Shown here: one piece after another, positions 8,700 through 11,497 of the stretch
Numbering within the stretch: the first letter of the stretch is position 1
Layout of the letters: the number at the start of each line of letters is the position of its first letter
Assembly (NCBI GenBank): GCA_002495535.1
Contig: DAFX01000062.1
Coordinates: forward strand, 1-11,497
DNA: 11,497 nt
Direction: 5' to 3'
From: Euryarchaeota archaeon UBA433
GTDB taxonomy: Archaea; Thermoplasmatota; Poseidoniia; Poseidoniales; Poseidoniaceae
The notes under the pieces: model-generated
Told to the model about the DNA's origin: nothing
What the model saw: only the letters and a program-made list of their open reading frames with translations
Database searches by the model: none
Translations under genes and position numbers: made by a program

Positions 8700-9195
8700 A
8701 GCGAAGGTGCAACCGCCCGTTGATGTAGTGGGCCGTGACCTCTTCGATGCCTGTTGGAATTGGCATTTCACGTTCAAGTGGTTCGTTGTCGCCATCGTTG
8801 ACCACGAGGCGAACAAGGGTGCCCTCAGGTTCCTGTCTGGTGAACAGCGAGACATCGTCTGCAGTGACGCCGAGCAGCGGGATTGTTAATCCGTCTGGGT
8901 TGACTTTTCCGTGCAATGCTTCGACCATCCATTTCAACTGGCGATCAGGTTCAGTTTCTGCCAAATGGGATTCAGGGAGCATACCAGCCGACACCAAGAC
9001 TTGAGTGTGCATGGCTTGAACTTCGTTGAGGTGGTTTGCCTCCTCGTGGAAAGAAGCGTGCAACTGCTCGACAGATGCCTCAAGTCCGGTGGGCGGTGTA
9101 GGTTCCATCTCAACGAGGGTCGCATTGTCAGAATCTGTGAGAACATCGAGGGGTTTCCATGACGCCATGCTGCTTGGGTTGTGTGCGGCCTCCAT
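8695..9195 (-). CDS. Uncharacterised 166-residue cytosolic protein with an Hsp20/CS-like C-terminal end
   Basis: The ATG at 9195 is chosen because a GGAGGA Shine-Dalgarno sequence precedes it by 9 nt; the next Met (codon 10) has none. The protein is acidic, has no cysteine, signal peptide or membrane helix, and should be cytosolic. Residues about 37-70 look helical (VEQLHASFHEEANHLNEVQ), and residues 84-95 form another amphipathic helix. From about residue 127 the chain becomes beta-like: LVRLVVNDGDN, then LEREMPIPTGIEEVTAHYINGRLHLRW in overlapping parts. The end resembles the small heat-shock protein pattern R-x-hydrophobic-x-L/I-P-x-G, then A-x-Y-x-N-G-x-L-x-hydrophobic. It starts 30 nt after the helicase stop, so the two are probably co-transcribed. 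A chaperone-like or adaptor role is only a guess, and the conserved alpha-crystallin core is not otherwise evident. Confidence 0.8.
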   Translation of the reverse strand: MEAAHNPSSMASWKPLDVLTDSDNATLVEMEPTPPTGLEASVEQLHASFHEEANHLNEVQAMHTQVLVSAGMLPESHLAETEPDRQLKWMVEALHGKVNPDGLTIPLLGVTADDVSLFTRQEPEGTLVRLVVNDGDNEPLEREMPIPTGIEEVTAHYINGRLHLRW

Positions 9196-9204
9196 GAACC
9201 TTCG

Positions 9205-9210
9205 TCCTCC
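9205..9210 (-). promoter_or_regulatory. Shine-Dalgarno site for the 166-residue gene
   Basis: On the - strand GGAGGA lies 9 nt before the ATG at 9195, within the 30-nt spacer after the helicase stop. It decides the start of the downstream gene and supports translation of a second cistron from the helicase mRNA. Confidence 0.65.
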
Positions 9211-9225
9211 AATGGATGAATACCT

Positions 9226-11337
9226 TCACCCTTCATGAATGGTGTGGACTCGTGAAAAGAAGCGACGTGCAAAACTTGCTGTTGTCATCGGCGTGTTGGT
9301 TGCGTTCATTCTCAAATCCTTGGGGTAGCAGGTGGCATAGGTGCGGTCTGTGTGCCTCTGGTCGAGCAGGAGGATCAACGCCCGATCTCCAATGGAACGT
9401 ATTGGTCGCCCCATCGCTTGTAAAATCGCATTGATGGCGGGTTGAGTGACGGTGTAGCGCCAAGCATTATTGGCGCCGAATCGGTCGCCAGTGTAATCCT
9501 TGAGTGCGCTCGAAAGGACCGATGGAGGTGCGTTTGGAATGCCGATGCAAGCAACTGCATCAAGAATTCCCCCGTTGTAATCAATCCCTTCGGAAAGCCG
9601 GGCTCCGTAGACCCCACAAAGCAGAATTCGTTGCCCTGCGCTTTGTTCACCTCGAAGTTGTTCAACCAAACCATCAATGTCGTTTTTGGTCCAATCCCGA
9701 CTTTCCATGACTTTTCTCACCCCCTTGAAATGAGTGTTTTCGACAATCTCTTGCATCATTTTGTACGAAGGTGCGAAGACCGCTATGTGGCCAGGCGTTT
9801 CATCGATTAGGGCTTGAATATGCGAGCGAATCTTATCCCACATTGCCGGGGATCGCTGAGTGTATTTGGTCGAAACATCGCCAGCCACCAACACGGGGCG
9901 TCGTTCACCAGCAAATGGTGATGCATAGGCCGTTTTGGTCGTGTGTTCGGCAGGCAGCGCCAACATGTCAGCGTACATTTGCGGTGGATAGAGGGTCCCT
10001 GACATCAATATGGCACCTGCGGCAGAAGAAAAGACCGGGCCTGAAACCATGCCCGGGTCGAGCAGGTGAGAGGTGATTTTCCCTTCCTTTCCTTTTGCAC
10101 TGAACACCAAACACAGCGCTGTTGTCGAACCGAATTCATTGACGCACTCGAGGATGTGACCGAGTCGGTGGGAGTCAGGCTCCATTGGATCTTCGCCTTC
10201 TCCTACTTCGACATCAATGTCACAGCGTCCAAGAACTTCAGCCAAGAGGGGCATTCGGTGCGCTCGCTTGACGCCTTGGCGCTCAGCCTGCTTGGCTTGC
10301 TCCTCGGGGTCGAGGGTTTGTTGGCCAGTGATCCCTTCGTATTCATCGCATGAAGAGTGAAACACATCATTGAATCGCTTGACGTCAACACGAAGTTCAT
10401 TTGCATCCCCTCGTAGTTCATTGTGGAGTTGCCTGAACAAGTCCGCAGTTTTCCTTCGAGCGATCTTCATGACCTCCATGCCCCACGTTGCCAAATCCAG
10501 TTCAATGGCCGTGGAATCAGCACCGCCTTGACGGTAAAGATTGGTCAGTGTGCCCACATATTCCTCCATTTCCAAAGTAGCATTGCGGGCGATGGTGGGG
10601 GTGATGACCTGTTCCATCGTCATTCGAATTCGGTCGGGGAGGTTGTGGGCTTCGTCGACGATGATGATGATGTCCTCCAATGGCAGCCCCATTGCTTCGA
10701 GGCTCGAACTACGAACACCTTCATCGAACAGGTGATTGTAATCGCCGACAAACACATCGGCATGATTGGCAGCTTCTCGTGCTGCTTTCCAAGGGCAAGT
10801 TTGCGTGATTTCTCCGTCGACCCTGTGTATTTTGGCCAAATCAACCAGTTCATCAACATGCAGTGGGCTGTCAAGGATTCTTTTGGTCAGTCCTGGCGCT
10901 TTTGTGATCCATGGTTTGCATGTCTTCTCGCGTCGTGCTGTGCTGCACATCATCGAAAAGAGGGCGGGTGATTCCTTGGCAAACGGCTGTACGCACATCC
11001 CTGATTGCCCGATCATGTCCACAAGGGTGACTGGGTCCTTGTCGCGACGAAGTTCATTGATGCGTCGTACAGTGTCGACCACAATACGATGTTGGGATTG
11101 GCGGGAGGTGAGGAAGAATATCGTTTTCTTATTCGGGGTTCCATGGGCGATATCGAGGGCCGCTGCAAGGGCTGCTGCGGTTTTCCCGATTCCAGTTGGC
11201 GCTGCAGCCAAATGGTAGCCACCAGAACGCAATGCTTCACGACTCTCATGAATCATCTCAATTTGCCCGGGCCGAGGTTTGGCATGGGCAAGGAAAGGGA
11301 ATTCCTCACTCGAATCGAGTTCTCCCCCCGTTGTCAT
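9226..11337 (-). CDS. XPD/Rad3-family superfamily 2 DNA helicase with iron-sulfur cluster cysteines
   Basis: This 703-residue protein is an ATP-driven 5'-3' DNA helicase of the XPD/Rad3/DinG group, which acts in nucleotide excision repair and related DNA processing. Walker A is APTGIGKT (46-53), with a PRPGQ element (21-25) before it. The DEAH box is VDEAHNLPDR (227-236). SGTL (446-449), GARLSEGIDY (578-587) and QAMGRPIRS with a D-x-R end (640-661) form the second-lobe motifs. Four cysteines at 115, 131, 140 and 181 lie between motif Ia and the DEAH box, as in the 4Fe-4S domain of XPD; the spacing (15, 8 and 40 intervening residues) is XPD-like. The region from about 240 to 400 would be the Arch domain. 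The length is somewhat above many archaeal XPDs. The ATG at 11337 has no strong Shine-Dalgarno site, which fits a leaderless mRNA. It is the first gene of a likely two-gene operon. Orthology to true XPD rather than a paralogue is not settled. Confidence 0.93.
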   Translation of the reverse strand: MTTGGELDSSEEFPFLAHAKPRPGQIEMIHESREALRSGGYHLAAAPTGIGKTAAALAAALDIAHGTPNKKTIFFLTSRQSQHRIVVDTVRRINELRRDKDPVTLVDMIGQSGMCVQPFAKESPALFSMMCSTARREKTCKPWITKAPGLTKRILDSPLHVDELVDLAKIHRVDGEITQTCPWKAAREAANHADVFVGDYNHLFDEGVRSSSLEAMGLPLEDIIIIVDEAHNLPDRIRMTMEQVITPTIARNATLEMEEYVGTLTNLYRQGGADSTAIELDLATWGMEVMKIARRKTADLFRQLHNELRGDANELRVDVKRFNDVFHSSCDEYEGITGQQTLDPEEQAKQAERQGVKRAHRMPLLAEVLGRCDIDVEVGEGEDPMEPDSHRLGHILECVNEFGSTTALCLVFSAKGKEGKITSHLLDPGMVSGPVFSSAAGAILMSGTLYPPQMYADMLALPAEHTTKTAYASPFAGERRPVLVAGDVSTKYTQRSPAMWDKIRSHIQALIDETPGHIAVFAPSYKMMQEIVENTHFKGVRKVMESRDWTKNDIDGLVEQLRGEQSAGQRILLCGVYGARLSEGIDYNGGILDAVACIGIPNAPPSVLSSALKDYTGDRFGANNAWRYTVTQPAINAILQAMGRPIRSIGDRALILLLDQRHTDRTYATCYPKDLRMNATNTPMTTASFARRFFSRVHTIHEG

Positions 11338-11360
11338 ATGCGCTCTTCACAGTCGACCCC

Positions 11361-11366
11361 TCTAAA
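11361..11366 (-). promoter_or_regulatory. Possible TATA-like box for a leaderless helicase transcript
   Basis: On the - strand the sequence TTTAGA (within CCTTTAGAGG) is centred about 26-27 nt upstream of the A of the helicase ATG. This is the spacing at which an archaeal TATA box would place transcription start at the start codon. It is the main AT-rich island in a G/C-rich stretch, and the region before the ATG has no clear Shine-Dalgarno site. No purine-rich BRE is evident just upstream, and the six bases only loosely match a TATA box. The element is nearly self-complementary, so it could also serve the + strand. Confidence 0.3.
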
Positions 11367-11383
11367 GGATTGGGGGGAGGACG

Positions 11384-11497
11384 GCAGCCAGCGGCTGCAC
11401 TGTTGAGCATCATTGTGCCCAGGATCGTGGGGGGCCTGGGCACGGGGGAACCACGGACTCAGCTTGCTGGTCGTGTGGAATCGAAGTCCCCCCGCCC
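11384..11497. ncRNA. Candidate structured RNA or regulatory region (three consecutive inverted repeats), cut by window edge
   Basis: No coding region is supported here. Three compact inverted repeats follow one another. The first is GCAGCC-AGC-GGCTGC (11384-11398, perfect 6 bp). The second is GTGCCCAGG (11415-11423) pairing perfectly with CCTGGGCAC (11435-11443) around an 11-nt loop. The third is a composite hairpin from 11444 to 11492: GGGGG with CCCCC outside, CCACG with CGTGTGG inside (one bulge), and CAGC-TT-GCTG at the tip. The nesting and the high G/C content resemble a stable RNA, but I recognise no SRP, RNase P or tRNA consensus. The strand is unknown because the repeats are symmetric. 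It could instead be an operator region or chance pairing in G/C-rich DNA. Confidence 0.3.

Noticed and set aside
8514..8855. 113-codon - strand frame spanning the convergent junction
   Set aside because: It overlaps both better-supported genes in another frame and has no Shine-Dalgarno site or domain; it is a shadow.
10423..10971. 182-codon + strand frame inside the helicase gene
   Set aside because: It lies wholly antisense to conserved helicase sequence including the DEAH box and cluster cysteines, and shows no motif of its own.
11444..11497. tRNA at the right edge (TTCGATTCC on the - strand looks like a T-loop)
   Set aside because: The base before the loop is C and cannot pair as the usual G does, the T-stem does not form, and no matching acceptor or anticodon arm is visible.

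Overview
The window most resembles an archaeal genome fragment, probably a marine Thermoplasmatota lineage such as Marine Group II/Poseidoniales. This is an inference. It rests on an eukaryal/archaeal-type XPD helicase with four iron-sulfur cysteines, a giant sequon-rich surface protein with DxDxDG repeats, and a possible leaderless promoter ahead of an operon whose second gene has a Shine-Dalgarno site. No rRNA or other phylogenetic marker is present.

Layout. Nearly 75% of the window (nt 3-8666, + strand) is a single reading frame that is already open at the left edge. It encodes the C-terminal 2887 residues of a giant single-pass surface protein. Its order is: about 16 thrombospondin-type-3-like calcium-binding repeats (nt 3 to about 1950), a linker, a transglutaminase-like domain (about 2490-2860), roughly a dozen or more Ig-like beta-sandwich repeats (about 2900-8200), one membrane helix (8241-8300) and a cytoplasmic DUF4129-like domain (about 8316-8640). 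The transglutaminase-like domain keeps the catalytic Cys and Asp but has Thr where the catalytic His should be. The ectodomain is dense in N-X-S/T sequons.

On the - strand and convergent with it lies a two-gene unit. The first gene is an XPD/Rad3-type DNA helicase (11337-9226). The second, 30 nt downstream, is a small uncharacterised cytosolic protein (9195-8695) whose last ~40 residues look like the end of an Hsp20/CS-type beta-sandwich. The 28 nt between the convergent stop codons carry compact inverted repeats that may end transcription from both sides.

The right edge (11338-11497) has no gene I can support. It holds a possible TATA-like element for the helicase and then three consecutive inverted repeats in a G/C-tract-rich stretch running to the window edge. 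This is the best candidate for an unannotated structured RNA or regulatory region.

The giant gene and the helicase unit show no evident functional link. The first belongs to the cell surface, the second to DNA repair or transcription in the cytoplasm.
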